Shown: positions 25,896 through 35,771, counted from the first letter of the stretch. The stretch: 64,000 bases of DNA from Tabrizicola caldifontis (GCF_004762095.1 NZ_SIJH01000007.1:62001-126000); one strand, 5' to 3'. The notes: a model not told the origin generated them from the letters alone. Made by a program: numbers and translations.

Positions 25896-26080
25896 CCGCC
25901 TTCCTCTCCGGCCTTCTGCGCCTGCGTCGCGGCCCCTGGGAGATGCTGGCCACGATCCTGATCGCGCTGGGCGTGGTGATGCTGATGCAGCCCTTCTTCC
26001 TGTGGGCCTATACCTGGTCCTTCCTCGTGACGCTGGTCGGGACGGTGATGTTCATCATCGTCTCGCATTTCCCGGAGTAA
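25892..26080 (+). CDS. Small two-segment membrane protein of the ABC island
   Basis: 62 residues starting at an ATG that overlaps the permease stop by 4 bp. Two hydrophobic segments are seen, about residues 18-38 (MLATILIALGVVMLMQPFFL) and 41-58 (TWSFLVTLVGTVMFIIV). The tight coupling on both sides (3 bp to the ATPase) says it belongs to the transporter. The glycerol importer has a larger small-membrane gene (glpU) at the corresponding place, after its two permeases. Function unknown; it may be an accessory subunit. Confidence 0.7.
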   Translation: MTAFLSGLLRLRRGPWEMLATILIALGVVMLMQPFFLWAYTWSFLVTLVGTVMFIIVSHFPE

Positions 26081-26083
26081 GCC

Positions 26084-27178
26084 TTGTCCGAGATCGTCAT
26101 CAAGAACCTCCGCAAGGAATTCGGCGCCTTCACCGCGGTGCAGGGCTCGACCTTCACCATCCGGGATGGCGAATTCTTCATGCTGCTCGGCCCCTCGGGC
26201 TGCGGCAAGACCACGACCCTGCGCATGATCGCAGGGCTGGAGCTGCCGACCAGCGGCCAGATCCTGATCGACGGCGAGGATGTCAGCCAGAAGCCCGCCA
26301 GCCAGCGCGACATCGCCATGGTGTTCCAGATGTTCGCGCTCTATCCGCACATGAACGTGCGCAAGAACATCGCCTATCCGCTGGTCAGCCAGGGGGTGCC
26401 AAAGGCCGAGGTTCAGCGCAAGGTGGCTGAAGTCGCCCGCATTCTGCGGATCGAGCACCTGCTCGACAAAGGCGTGGGCGGGCTTTCCGGCGGCGACCGC
26501 CAGCGTGTCGCCCTGGGCCGCGCGATCGTCAGGAACCCCAAGGCCTTCATGATGGACGAACCGCTTGGCGCGCTGGACGCCGAGTTCCGCGAGATCATGG
26601 CCGAGGAGCTGCGCGCGCTGCACGACCGGATGGGGGCGACCACCGTCTATGTCACCCACGACCAGCTGGAGGCGATGCAGATGGGCGACAAGATCGTGGT
26701 GATGAACCACGGCGTCGTCGAACAGTTCGGCACGCCGCAAGAAATCTACGACCATCCCGCCACGCTGTTCGTGGCCGATTTCATCGGCAGCCCGGCGATG
26801 AACTTCCTGCGCTTCGAAGGGGCGGTGGCTGCGGGCGGCACAACGGTCACGCTGGGCGATACGCCCATCGACCTGCCCGCCCTTCAGGAGGATGCGGCAG
26901 GCAAGCTGGTGCTTGGCGTGCGGCCCGAACATGTCACGCTGTCGGACGTTGCACCTCTGCGGGCCCGCATCGAGGCGGTAGAATACCTGGGCACAACCCA
27001 GATCGTCACGCTTTCCACGCCGCATGGCACTGTGAAGGCGCGCACACCCTCGACCCTGCCGGCGAGGGTCGGCGACCTGACCGGCCTTGCCCTTAACACG
27101 CCGCGCCTCTCGCTTTTCGACGCCACCAGCGGCCGCGCCTTCCGTACCGCCGCCAATGCCGGGGTGTTTCATGGCTGA
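26084..27178 (+). CDS. ABC transporter ATPase (MalK/UgpC type), first copy
   Basis: 364 residues starting at a TTG preceded by GGAG. All ATP-site motifs are intact: Walker A GPSGCGKTTT (about 38-47), Q-loop VFQMFALYPHM, signature LSGGDRQRV, Walker B MMDEPLGALD and H-loop VTHDQLEA. A C-terminal OB/TOBE regulatory part begins around FIGSPAMNFL and contains LGVRPEHV. It energises uptake with the permeases at 23834 and 24954. The next ATPase gene starts within its last codons. Confidence 0.93.
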   Translation: MSEIVIKNLRKEFGAFTAVQGSTFTIRDGEFFMLLGPSGCGKTTTLRMIAGLELPTSGQILIDGEDVSQKPASQRDIAMVFQMFALYPHMNVRKNIAYPLVSQGVPKAEVQRKVAEVARILRIEHLLDKGVGGLSGGDRQRVALGRAIVRNPKAFMMDEPLGALDAEFREIMAEELRALHDRMGATTVYVTHDQLEAMQMGDKIVVMNHGVVEQFGTPQEIYDHPATLFVADFIGSPAMNFLRFEGAVAAGGTTVTLGDTPIDLPALQEDAAGKLVLGVRPEHVTLSDVAPLRARIEAVEYLGTTQIVTLSTPHGTVKARTPSTLPARVGDLTGLALNTPRLSLFDATSGRAFRTAANAGVFHG

Positions 27179-28163
27179 GGTCACGCTTTCCGACCTGTCA
27201 AAATCCTTCGGCGCAACACAGGCGCTGAGGGGTGTCTCGATGACCATTCCCGATGGCGCCTTTGTCGTGCTCCTCGGACCTACCGGCGCGGGCAAGACCA
27301 CGACGCTGCGACTGATCGCGGGGCTGGAGAAACCTGACACCGGAGATGTCCGCATCGCCGGCGCGTCTGTGGTCAACGACACCCCCGCCCAGCGCGACGT
27401 GGCGATGGTCTTCCAGCAGTATTCGCTCTACCCCCATCTCAGCGTGCGCGACAACCTGGCCTTCCCGCTCCGCTCGCCCATGATCCGCATGCCCGAGGAC
27501 CAGATCGCCCGCCGTGTGCGGGAAGTGGCCGAGGTGCTGAGGATACCGCACAAGCTGGACAACAGGGCCACCGCGCTTTCTGGCGGCGAGATGCAGCGCG
27601 TCTCGATCGGCCGCGCGCTGGTGCGCAACCCCCGCATCTACCTGATGGACGAACCGCTTTCGTCGCTGGACGCCAAGCTGCGCGCCGATCTGCGGGTGGA
27701 GCTGAAGCGCATCCACCAGGATCTGGGCGCAACCTTCCTTTACGTCACCCACGACCAGATCGAGGCGATGACCATGGCGACCCATGTCGGCGTTCTCGAC
27801 CAAGGCCGCGTCGTCCAGTTCGGAACGCCCCGCGAAATCTACGAAAACCCCGTCTCGACCTATGTCGCCTCACGCCTTGGCCAGCCGCACATCAACCTGT
27901 TGCCCGCTGATGCCTTCCCCGGCGCACCACATGGCGCCGCGACGATCGGCTTGCGCCCGGAACACATCATCACCGGCGAGGGCAAGGCGGCCATCATCCA
28001 GCGCATCGAACATCTGGGCGATCAGACCCGCCTGCACCTGACACTTGGCCCCCATGCGCTGGTGACGCTGACCGACCCGCACAGCACCCTGACCCCGGGC
28101 GAAACCCTGCACATCCGCCCGCTGAGCCCCCTCTGGTTCGACCGCGACGGCAACCGCATCTGA
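27171..28163 (+). CDS. ABC transporter ATPase (MalK/UgpC type), second copy
   Basis: 330 residues; its ATG overlaps the end of the first ATPase gene by 8 bp. Motifs are complete: Walker A GPTGAGKTTT, Q-loop VFQQYSLYPHL, signature LSGGEMQRV, Walker B LMDEPLSSLD, H-loop VTHDQIEA, then a shorter TOBE part (IGLRPEHI). Two different ATPase genes in one operon suggest a heterodimeric motor. Both partners keep all catalytic residues here, unlike GlpS/GlpT. Confidence 0.93.
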   Translation: MAEVTLSDLSKSFGATQALRGVSMTIPDGAFVVLLGPTGAGKTTTLRLIAGLEKPDTGDVRIAGASVVNDTPAQRDVAMVFQQYSLYPHLSVRDNLAFPLRSPMIRMPEDQIARRVREVAEVLRIPHKLDNRATALSGGEMQRVSIGRALVRNPRIYLMDEPLSSLDAKLRADLRVELKRIHQDLGATFLYVTHDQIEAMTMATHVGVLDQGRVVQFGTPREIYENPVSTYVASRLGQPHINLLPADAFPGAPHGAATIGLRPEHIITGEGKAAIIQRIEHLGDQTRLHLTLGPHALVTLTDPHSTLTPGETLHIRPLSPLWFDRDGNRI

Positions 28164-28175
28164 AAGGCCGCAGCC

Positions 28176-29798
28176 ATGAAGCAGTTCATCAACTCCCGCG
28201 ACACGCTTGTAACCGAGGCCATCGACGGCCTTCTGCGCACCTCCGGCGGCAAGCTGGCGCGGCTCGACGGGTACCCGCATATCAAGGTCGTTGTCCGCAC
28301 CGACTGGGACCGGTCGAAGGTGGCGCTGGTCTCGGGTGGCGGGTCGGGGCATGAACCTAGCCACGCCGGTTTCGTCGGGCAGGGGATGCTCACGGCCGCG
28401 GTATGCGGCGATGTCTTCGCCTCGCCTTCGGTGGATGCCGTGCTGGCGGGCATTCTTGCGGTCACCGGTAAGGCCGGCTGCCTGCTGATCGTCAAGAACT
28501 ACACCGGCGACAGGCTGAACTTTGGCCTGGCCGCCGAACGCGCCCGGGCCTTCGGGCTGAAGGTTTCCATGGTCATCGTCGATGACGACGTGGCGCTGCC
28601 CGACCTGCCCCAGGCGCGCGGGGTCGCCGGCACGCTTTTCGTCCACAAGATCGCCGGTGCCATGGCCGAATCCGGCGCAGACCTCGACACGATCACCGAG
28701 GCCGCCCAGACGGTGATCAAGGGCGCCATCTCCATCGGCATGTCGCTAGACACCTGTACCGTCCCCGGCTCGCCGAAAGAAGAGCGCATCGGCGCCGGCA
28801 AGGCCGAGCTGGGCCTTGGCATCCATGGCGAGGCCGGGATCGAACAGGTCGATTTCGACGGTGCGCGTTCGGCCATGCAGATGGTGACCGAGAAGCTGCT
28901 GCCCCATACCGGGCCGGGCGACCATGTGGCGCTTCTGAACAACCTCGGCTCCACCACGCCCCTGGAAATGTCGGTCCTGGCCGAGGAACTTGCCCGTTCG
29001 CCCCTGGGCGCCAAGGTCAAGTGGATGATCGGCCCCGCGCCGCTGATGACCTCGCTCGACATGCACGGCTTCTCGGTCTCGCTGCTGCCGGTGGACCACG
29101 CACAGGTCACCAGTCTTGCTGCGCCCGTGGCCCCTCATGCCTGGCCGGGCCTTTCCCCGTTCGGGCAGGTCGCCGTGCGCCCCCTGCCCGACGGGCTTGC
29201 CCCGATCCAGCCAGTGCCCTCCGCCCACCCCGCCCGCCGGGCGCTGATCGAGCGGTGCTGCAAGGCGCTCATCGCCTGCGAGGCCGACCTGAACCAGCTG
29301 GATGCCAAGTCCGGCGACGGTGACACAGGCAGCACCCTTGCCGGGGCCGCAAGGGCGCTTCTGGCGGCCTTGGACCGCCTGCCCCTGGCCGACCCCACGC
29401 AGCTTTACCGTGCCATCGGCATGGAACTGTCGCAGACGATGGGCGGCTCGTCCGGCGTCCTGCTTGCGATCTTCTTCGCCGCAGCGGGCGATGCCTCGGC
29501 CTCGGGCAAGCCCTGGATCGGCGCCCTGTCCGCGGGACTTGACCGCGTGATGCAGGTGGGCGGCGCCGCCCCCGGCCACCGCACGATGATCGACGCGCTT
29601 GCCCCGGCGCTGGCGGCCATGCCGGACGGACTGGCCGCTGCGGCAAGGGCAGCGCGTGAAGGGGCCAACGCCACAGCCGCAATGACCCGCGCCAAGGCGG
29701 GCCGGGCAAGCTATCTGGCGGCCGACAAGCTGAAGGGTCACAACGACCCCGGCGCAGAAGGCGTGGCGCGTCTGTTCGAGGATCTGGCAAAGGGGTGA
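28176..29798 (+). CDS. Dihydroxyacetone kinase, fused DhaK-DhaL
   Basis: 540-residue ATP-dependent kinase. The DhaK part has GGGSGHEPSHAGFVGQGML (about 53-72) and GIHGEAG with His217, the residue that covalently binds the substrate carbonyl. The DhaL part begins about residue 355 with DAKSGDGDTGSTLAGAA, the ADP-Mg loop, and MGGSSGVLL. Phosphorylates dihydroxyacetone, making a glycolytic triose phosphate; relatives act on erythrulose or glyceraldehyde. Last gene of the LacI island, 12 bp after the ATPase, so it probably acts on the imported sugar. Confidence 0.92.
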   Translation: MKQFINSRDTLVTEAIDGLLRTSGGKLARLDGYPHIKVVVRTDWDRSKVALVSGGGSGHEPSHAGFVGQGMLTAAVCGDVFASPSVDAVLAGILAVTGKAGCLLIVKNYTGDRLNFGLAAERARAFGLKVSMVIVDDDVALPDLPQARGVAGTLFVHKIAGAMAESGADLDTITEAAQTVIKGAISIGMSLDTCTVPGSPKEERIGAGKAELGLGIHGEAGIEQVDFDGARSAMQMVTEKLLPHTGPGDHVALLNNLGSTTPLEMSVLAEELARSPLGAKVKWMIGPAPLMTSLDMHGFSVSLLPVDHAQVTSLAAPVAPHAWPGLSPFGQVAVRPLPDGLAPIQPVPSAHPARRALIERCCKALIACEADLNQLDAKSGDGDTGSTLAGAARALLAALDRLPLADPTQLYRAIGMELSQTMGGSSGVLLAIFFAAAGDASASGKPWIGALSAGLDRVMQVGGAAPGHRTMIDALAPALAAMPDGLAAAARAAREGANATAAMTRAKAGRASYLAADKLKGHNDPGAEGVARLFEDLAKG

Positions 29799-29799
29799 C

Positions 29800-29816
29800 T
29801 TAACCGGCTGTTAACC
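29800..29816 (+). promoter_or_regulatory. CtrA-type box
   Basis: TTAACCGGCTGTTAACC contains TTAA-N7-TTAAC, the full alphaproteobacterial CtrA binding pattern, 22-38 bp before the start of the small lipoprotein gene and right after the kinase stop. Confidence 0.55.
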
Positions 29817-29837
29817 AGTCCCGTCCATGCTGGCGGC

Positions 29838-30131
29838 ATGAGATGGACCTTTCCAATGATGTTCCTTGCCGCCTGCGGCGCCTCACCGGCGGTAGAGTTC
29901 ATGGGGGCGACCCCCACCGATGTCACGGTGGCGGGGCGCAACTACACCGTCTTTCAGAAGGGTGAACGGGTCGAGGTCATCCGCCTTGGCCATGCCCGGC
30001 GTGGGGAACATCAGGCAATCCGTGCCACCATGATCGAACTGATCCCGCGTGTCACCGGATGTCGCCTGCTTGAACACAGCCTCAGGGGCGACAGCGGCGA
30101 AATGCGCGGCAGCCTCGACTGCCCGGCTTGA
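29838..30131 (+). CDS. Small predicted lipoprotein
   Basis: 97 residues with a short leader MRWTFPMMFLAACG holding a lipobox (LAAC, Cys about residue 13). The mature part has GATPTDVTVAGRNYTVF and two further cysteines (GCRLLEHSL, LDCPA) that could form a disulfide. Not assigned to a known function. A full CtrA-type box sits directly upstream, suggesting cell-cycle-linked control; this is inference. Confidence 0.6.
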   Translation: MRWTFPMMFLAACGASPAVEFMGATPTDVTVAGRNYTVFQKGERVEVIRLGHARRGEHQAIRATMIELIPRVTGCRLLEHSLRGDSGEMRGSLDCPA

Positions 30132-30180
30132 CTTGGGGGCGTGAAAGCCCAAGAAGCAGGCAGCTTACCGGGGGCCTGCC

Positions 30181-31149
30181 ATGCCGAAGATCGACCTTTC
30201 CCGCCGCTTGCCCGAAGCGCGGATCCCCGAATTGCCGAACCCCTATTACGGCAAGGTGCGCGACTGCTACGACCTGCCTGACGGCACGCGCCTTCTGATC
30301 TCGTCCGACCGGATTTCCGCCTTTGACCGCATCCTTGCGGTGATACCGTGGAAGGGCCAGGTCCTGACCCAGCTTGCGCGCTACTGGTTCGACCGGACCG
30401 CCGACATCGCCCCGAACCACGTCATCGGCTACCCCGACCCGAACGTGGTGCACTGCAAGCGGGTGACGATCCTGCCGGTGGAAATCGTCGTGCGCGGCTA
30501 TCTGGCCGGCACCACCTCGACCTCCATCCTGACGCAATACCGGGCAGGCAAGCGCGAGATGTATGGCCACCGCCTGCCCGACGGGCTGCGCGACAACGAG
30601 GCCCTGCCGCAGCCGATCATCACTCCCACCTCCAAGGCCTTCGACGGCGGCCACGACGAGCCGCTGACGGCGGCAGAGATCGTCGGAACAGGTCTGCTGA
30701 CGCAGGCGCAGTGGAACGAGGTCAGCGCAAAGGCGCTGGCGCTGTTCGCGCGCGGCCAGCAGATGGCGGCCGAACGCGGGTTGATCCTTGTGGACACAAA
30801 ATACGAATTTGGCACCGATGCCCAGGGCAACATCCTGCTGGCCGATGAGATCCACACCCCTGATTCGAGCCGCTACTGGATCGCCGAGGGCTATGCCAAG
30901 GCGTTCGAGGCCGGCACCCGCCCGCCCAGCTTCGACAAGGACGTGATCCGCTCATGGGTGGTGGCGCGCTGCGATCCCTACCGCGACCCGATTCCCGCGA
31001 TTCCCGAGGAGATGATCGAAAAGACCGCGATGGTCTATATCGACGCCTACGAACGCATCACCGGCCAACCCTTCATCCCCGATGCAAGCGGGGAAACCCC
31101 GCTTGCCCGGGTGAGGGCCAATCTTGCCCGGTTCTTCAGCCCTTCGTGA
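30181..31149 (+). CDS. purC: SAICAR synthetase (long form)
   Basis: Purine biosynthesis: joins aspartate to CAIR with ATP to make SAICAR. 322 residues, i.e. the longer eukaryote-like form (about 300) rather than the usual bacterial one of about 240. Motifs: [46 protein letters not shown] and [14 protein letters not shown]. The ATG at 30181 is preceded by a GGGGG-rich stretch. It overlaps the convergent hsp20 gene by 14 bp. Confidence 0.95.
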   Translation: MPKIDLSRRLPEARIPELPNPYYGKVRDCYDLPDGTRLLISSDRISAFDRILAVIPWKGQVLTQLARYWFDRTADIAPNHVIGYPDPNVVHCKRVTILPVEIVVRGYLAGTTSTSILTQYRAGKREMYGHRLPDGLRDNEALPQPIITPTSKAFDGGHDEPLTAAEIVGTGLLTQAQWNEVSAKALALFARGQQMAAERGLILVDTKYEFGTDAQGNILLADEIHTPDSSRYWIAEGYAKAFEAGTRPPSFDKDVIRSWVVARCDPYRDPIPAIPEEMIEKTAMVYIDAYERITGQPFIPDASGETPLARVRANLARFFSPS

Positions 31150-31549
31150 TCGGCACGCGCGCGGCGGCCTTCTTCTCGGGCTTCTTGGGGACGGTCACGG
31201 TCAGGACTCCATCCTTCATCTCGGCCTTCACACCGGCCGAATCTGCATCGGACGGCAGGCGGAAGCTGCGGCTGAAGCTGCCGAACTGGCGTTCCGAGAA
31301 ATACCAGGTATCGCCCTTTTCTTCGCGTTCGCTCTTCTTTTCGCCCTTCACCTGCAGGACGCCATCCTCGACCGTCACCTGGACATCGTCCTCGCCCACA
31401 CCCGGCAGCTCCATCGCGATCCTGTAGCTGTCGCCGCTCTGGCTGGCTTCGGCGGCAAGCGACAGCCAGTCTGCCAGACGGGAGCCCATCATGCGGAACG
31501 GCTCGTAAAGGCTGGGCCAGAAGCTGCCCGGTGCTGACTTCTCTACCAT
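31136..31549 (-). CDS. Small heat shock protein (Hsp20/alpha-crystallin)
   Basis: 137-residue ATP-independent chaperone. The alpha-crystallin domain starts near [29 protein letters not shown] and ends with the conserved [11 protein letters not shown] linker with RSFRLPSD is typical. The C-terminal I/V-x-I anchor is VPI. Upstream is a 12-bp palindrome CCTTGATCAAGG (31613-31624) that might be a control site. The 3' end overlaps purC. Confidence 0.93.
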   Translation of the reverse strand: MVEKSAPGSFWPSLYEPFRMMGSRLADWLSLAAEASQSGDSYRIAMELPGVGEDDVQVTVEDGVLQVKGEKKSEREEKGDTWYFSERQFGSFSRSFRLPSDADSAGVKAEMKDGVLTVTVPKKPEKKAAARVPITKG

Positions 31550-31739
31550 GGAATCCTCCCATTCTTTTGCTGAATGCGGGCATTCTGGTGCGTTGACCGG
31601 CTTGCGCCATGACCTTGATCAAGGCGAAAAGCTTCTGGCATCAGGGAATCACGAACGCTATGTGCAACCGGGGCTTCGGCACGCTGTTTGCGCTAACGGC
31701 CACGGCACCCTATCCTGCCGAGGGCCAAGGGAGGGGACG

Positions 31740-32663
31740 ATGATTCTGAGTTGCGGCGAAGCCCTGATCGACATGCTGCCCCGGACATCGACCGAGGGCG
31801 AGGCCTGCTTTGCCCCTTACGCCGGGGGCGCCGTGTTCAACACGGCCATCGCGCTTGGGCGGCTTGGGGCGCCGTCGGCGTTCTTTTCCGGTGTCTCGAC
31901 CGACATGCTTGGCGAAATCCTGGCGGATGCGCTGGTCGCCTCGAAGGTGGATACCCGTTTCCTCGCGCGGTCGGACCGCCCCACGACCGTGGCCTTCGTC
32001 AAGCTGGTGAACGGTCAGGCAACCTATGCGTTCTATGACGAGGCGACGGCGGGCAGGATGCTTTCCACCGCCGATCTGCCCGACCTTCCGCCCGATGTGC
32101 AGGCCCTGTTCTTCGGAGGCATCAGCCTGGTGAACGACCCGGCCGCCTCGACCTACGAAGCGTTCCAGGCGCGCGAATGCGGCACCCGTGTAACCATGAT
32201 CGACCCCAACATCCGCCCCGGCTTCATCGCCGGCAAGGAAGCCGCCTACCGCGACCGCATCGGGCGGATGATCGCTCGGGCCGATATCGTGAAGCTTTCG
32301 GACGAGGACCTGCACTGGCTGGAAGGCCCGGGAGACCCAACGGAGCTTGCGCGCGGCATCCTGTCAAGGGGTCCGAAAGTCGTGTTCGTCACCGAAGGTG
32401 CAAGGGGCGCGCGCGCGGTGACTGCAACACAGACCCGGTTTGTGGCGGCCCAGAAGGTTGCGGTCGTAGATACGGTCGGCGCGGGCGATACGTTCAACGC
32501 GGGCGTGCTTGCGGCCCTGCATCGCGCCCGGGTGCTGACGAAAGCCGGGGTGGCAGCTTTGCCGGATGCCACGCTGGATGCGGCTCTTGACCTTGGCACG
32601 CGGGCGGCTGCGGTCACGGTCAGCCGTGCGGGGGCCAATCCCCCCTGGGAGGTAGAACTGTGA
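31740..32663 (+). CDS. PfkB-family carbohydrate kinase (fructokinase-like)
   Basis: 307-residue ribokinase-family enzyme. Motifs: [18 protein letters not shown] near the N-terminus and the catalytic signature [12 protein letters not shown] with the base Asp. The ATG at 31740 has GGGAGGGG upstream. The best guess is fructokinase, but sugar specificity cannot be read. It overlaps dtd by 4 bp and probably shares its transcript. Confidence 0.88.
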   Translation: MILSCGEALIDMLPRTSTEGEACFAPYAGGAVFNTAIALGRLGAPSAFFSGVSTDMLGEILADALVASKVDTRFLARSDRPTTVAFVKLVNGQATYAFYDEATAGRMLSTADLPDLPPDVQALFFGGISLVNDPAASTYEAFQARECGTRVTMIDPNIRPGFIAGKEAAYRDRIGRMIARADIVKLSDEDLHWLEGPGDPTELARGILSRGPKVVFVTEGARGARAVTATQTRFVAAQKVAVVDTVGAGDTFNAGVLAALHRARVLTKAGVAALPDATLDAALDLGTRAAAVTVSRAGANPPWEVEL

Positions 32664-33103
32664 GGGCGGTTCTCCAGCGCGTCACCCATGCCGAGGTGCG
32701 TGTGGACGGCGAGCTGGTCGGCGCGACTGGCACGGGGTTCCTGATCCTTGTCTGCGCCATGGCCGGCGACACCGAGGCGCAGGCGGAACGGCTGGCGGCA
32801 AAGGTCGCGAAGCTGCGGGTGTTCCGGGACGAATTCGGCAAGATGAACCTCTCCATCCGTGACATCGGCGGCGGCGCGCTGGTTGTCAGCCAGTTCACGC
32901 TTGCCGCCGACCTGCGCGGCAACCGGCCAGGCTTTTCCACCGCCGCACCGCCCGATCTGGGCGAGCGGCTCTATCACCATTTCAGCGACAGGCTGCGGGC
33001 CGAGGGTGTGCCCGTCGCCAATGGCCGATTCGGCGCCGACATGGCCGTAAGTCTTGTGAACGACGGGCCGGTGACCATCTGGATGGACACCGACCAGCTT
33101 TAG
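32660..33103 (+). CDS. dtd: D-aminoacyl-tRNA deacylase
   Basis: Removes D-amino acids and glycine mischarged on tRNA. 147 residues with the hallmark SQFTLAAD and the Gly-Pro motif in NDGPVTIW. It starts at a GTG that overlaps the stop of the PfkB kinase gene by 4 bp. Confidence 0.96.
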   Translation: MRAVLQRVTHAEVRVDGELVGATGTGFLILVCAMAGDTEAQAERLAAKVAKLRVFRDEFGKMNLSIRDIGGGALVVSQFTLAADLRGNRPGFSTAAPPDLGERLYHHFSDRLRAEGVPVANGRFGADMAVSLVNDGPVTIWMDTDQL

Positions 33104-33107
33104 GCCG

Positions 33108-33632
33108 TCAGTTGAACGGGTTGCCCGGCGTCTGCCGCTGGATCACGTTGCCGCATTCGACAAGCGCATCAATCGAAGCCCGCGATCCGGCCAGCGAATA
33201 GTTCTGCACATCCGAACCGGCGGCCGTGCGCAGATACAGCCGGTTGCCTCTGGCGACCTCGACAATGAAATCGACCCCCGCCTTGTCATCCGGAAGAAAG
33301 AACAGAACCGAATTCTTGTAAAGCTCGGCATTGGTCAGGTTCCACGGCGCGCGGCGGTCGATCTGAACCTGCAGGTCGGCCCTGTCCCCCTCGCCGAACT
33401 GCCAGGCGGTCGAATAGAACTGCAGCTGCACCGACCCATCCGGGAAGGTCCAGATCGAGAAACTTTCGCCGGGCGCCGAGACCTGGGCCACGCAGCCCAG
33501 TGACCCGTCATCCCAGCCGACGATTTCGACCTGCCAATGCTTGTGGGAAAACAGGACCTCGGATTGCTGTGCCGAGGCAGCCCCCCCGACAACCGCCAGC
33601 GCCGCGGCGGCAGCGAACATGTGCAGTCCCAT
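33108..33632 (-). CDS. Secreted hypothetical protein
   Basis: 174 residues. The start at 33632 (GGGA upstream) gives a signal peptide MGLHMFAAAAALAVVGGAASA with cleavage before QQSEVL. The mature part is mixed beta, with a repeated W/Y-rich pattern (HWQVEIVGWDD, SIWTFPDGS, YSTAWQFGEG) and late Cys (ECGNVI). Probably periplasmic. No known family recognised. It is convergent with dtd, 4 bp apart. Confidence 0.72.
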   Translation of the reverse strand: MGLHMFAAAAALAVVGGAASAQQSEVLFSHKHWQVEIVGWDDGSLGCVAQVSAPGESFSIWTFPDGSVQLQFYSTAWQFGEGDRADLQVQIDRRAPWNLTNAELYKNSVLFFLPDDKAGVDFIVEVARGNRLYLRTAAGSDVQNYSLAGSRASIDALVECGNVIQRQTPGNPFN

Positions 33633-33764
33633 CTTTCCCGTCCCGTCTGTTTCGTTCCCAGATCGCTTTTCGCCCCTGGTCACGATTCAGGCAAATGAAT
33701 CTTTTAGTCATCTTCGGGGCAGGTCTCGGGAGAGTTCGGGACAACCCCAGATCAGGGGGGCGGG

Positions 33765-35657
33765 TCAGGAATTCCATTCCCACGGGTTGCTGAACTGGCC
33801 CAGAACGGCTGCTACTGCCGCATCCTCGACCGGGGCGAGGCGATCCAGCCTGGCGACAAGGCCGCGCTTCTTGTCCTCGACGACCACGCCCACGCGGGCG
33901 GGGATCCCTGCCTCGGACAGTGCCGCATCGAATACGCGCGCGATCGCCAGCCGCCGCAGATCAGGCTTGAAGACCTTGCCGACAGCTGTCTTGGGCAGTT
34001 CGCGCAGCACCTCCAGATACTTGGGCAGGGCTGCGCGTTCGTGGATGTGCTGGCTGGCATAGGCCATCAGATCGTCAACCGTGGCCGAGGCCCCCTTGAC
34101 CAGTTCGACATAGACGCAGGGCAGTTCGCCCGCGTGGGCATCGGGCTGGCCGACCGCACCGACGAAGGCCACCGCCTCATGCCCCATCAGCGCCTCTTCG
34201 ATAACCGCCGGGTCGATGTTGTGCCCGCCCCGGATGATCAGATCCTTCGCCCGTCCGGTGATGAACAGATAGCCGTCGGCGTCGATCCGGCCCAGGTCGC
34301 CGGTGCGCAGGAAACGGCCTTCGGCGAACAATTCGTGGTTCTTGTCGGCCTCGGTATAGGTCGAGCCCTCGTAGACGCCGGGGTTCGAAATGCAGATCTC
34401 GCCCACCTCGTCAACCGCGCATTCGCGAAAGCCGATGGCGCCCTGACTGGTCAGGATGCGGACATGGGTATAGGGAAACGGCAGGCCGACGGACCCGATC
34501 TTCTTCACGCCCTCTGGCGGGTTGATCGAGACAAGGCAGGTCGCTTCGGTCAGGCCGTAGCCTTCGACGATCTCGATACCGGTTTCCTTCCTGAAGCGGT
34601 TGTAAAGCTCGACCGGCAGGGGCGAGGAACCGGAGAAGGCGTTCTTAAGGCTGGAGATGTCGGCATTGACCGGGCGCTGCATCAGCGCGGCAAGCGCCGT
34701 CGGGACGGTGATGAGGTAGGTCACGCGATAGCGTTCGATCAGCTTCCACAGGTTGTCGAACACCCCCTCGCCCCGATAGCCCTGCGGGGTGGGAAAGACC
34801 ACATGCGCACCGCTGGCGATCATCGACATCAGGATCGGATAGCAGGCGAAGACGTGGAACAGGGGCAGAGGGCACATCACCACGTCGGTCGGCTTGAACA
34901 GCAGGCTGGCCCCAAGCCAGCCATTGTAGACCATGCCGGAAACCTTGTGCTGCGCGACCTTGGGCATGCCGGTGGTGCCGCCGGTGTGGAAATAGGCGGC
35001 AACGCGGTCATGGTGGCTGTCCCTGAAGGTCAGCCGGTCGGCCGGCATTTTCGCCATCTCGACGGCGAAATCCTTGATGTTGGCAGTATGCTGCGGCGGA
35101 TTCTTCGGCCGGATCCAGGGCACGATGACCTTCTTCAGCCCGGACAGATAGGGCACCAGGTCCACCTCCAGCACCGTCCGCACGTTCGGCGCGAACTGGA
35201 CCGCTTCCGAAACCTTCTGGGGCAGGTCGGTCTTGGGGAAGGCCTTCAGCGTGACCACGACCTTGGCATTCGTCTCGCGCAGGATGGCGCTTATCTTTTC
35301 CGGTTCAAGCAAGGGGTTGATCGGATTCACGATCCCCGCCACCGCCCCCCCCAACAGGGTGACGGCAGTCTCCGGCGCATTTGGCAGGATGTAGGCGACC
35401 ACGTCCTTTTCCCCCACACCGAGAGATCGGAACAGGTTCGCAGCCCGAGTGACCTGGCCATGCAGTTCCGACCATGTCAGCGTGACCTTCTTCGTCCCCG
35501 GCCCCGAAAGTAGCTGATAGCTGATCGCCGGCCGGTCGCCATGGGCATCCCGTGCGCGGCTCAGGAATTCGTACATGCTGCGCGCCTGGCCGCGGTCTTC
35601 CCAGGCGGCCTCGGCCTCAATGGCCTTTACATCCGCGGGCGTTGCGAATCTGGTCAT
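33765..35657 (-). CDS. Acyl-CoA synthetase (AMP-binding)
   Basis: 630-residue ligase of the ANL superfamily that activates a carboxylic acid to acyl-AMP then acyl-CoA. Motifs: FHTGGTTGMPKVAQH (P-loop), VEGYGLTEATCL, FLRTGDLGRID and the C-terminal GRAKDLIIRGG; the catalytic lysine is in KTAVGKVFKP. Chain length of the substrate is unknown. It has a C-terminal extension beyond GKVFKP. Probably monocistronic. Confidence 0.93.
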   Translation of the reverse strand: MTRFATPADVKAIEAEAAWEDRGQARSMYEFLSRARDAHGDRPAISYQLLSGPGTKKVTLTWSELHGQVTRAANLFRSLGVGEKDVVAYILPNAPETAVTLLGGAVAGIVNPINPLLEPEKISAILRETNAKVVVTLKAFPKTDLPQKVSEAVQFAPNVRTVLEVDLVPYLSGLKKVIVPWIRPKNPPQHTANIKDFAVEMAKMPADRLTFRDSHHDRVAAYFHTGGTTGMPKVAQHKVSGMVYNGWLGASLLFKPTDVVMCPLPLFHVFACYPILMSMIASGAHVVFPTPQGYRGEGVFDNLWKLIERYRVTYLITVPTALAALMQRPVNADISSLKNAFSGSSPLPVELYNRFRKETGIEIVEGYGLTEATCLVSINPPEGVKKIGSVGLPFPYTHVRILTSQGAIGFRECAVDEVGEICISNPGVYEGSTYTEADKNHELFAEGRFLRTGDLGRIDADGYLFITGRAKDLIIRGGHNIDPAVIEEALMGHEAVAFVGAVGQPDAHAGELPCVYVELVKGASATVDDLMAYASQHIHERAALPKYLEVLRELPKTAVGKVFKPDLRRLAIARVFDAALSEAGIPARVGVVVEDKKRGLVARLDRLAPVEDAAVAAVLGQFSNPWEWNS

Positions 35658-35771
35658 CGGTTCCTCCCCTGTGCTGCCCGCTGTTGATCCGCAGGCTGCA
35701 GGGCAGGTTGCGGGAACGGGGCGGGTTTGTGAAGCTGCTTTGTCCCCGCTTCCCGGCCGGGAAACGCAACG

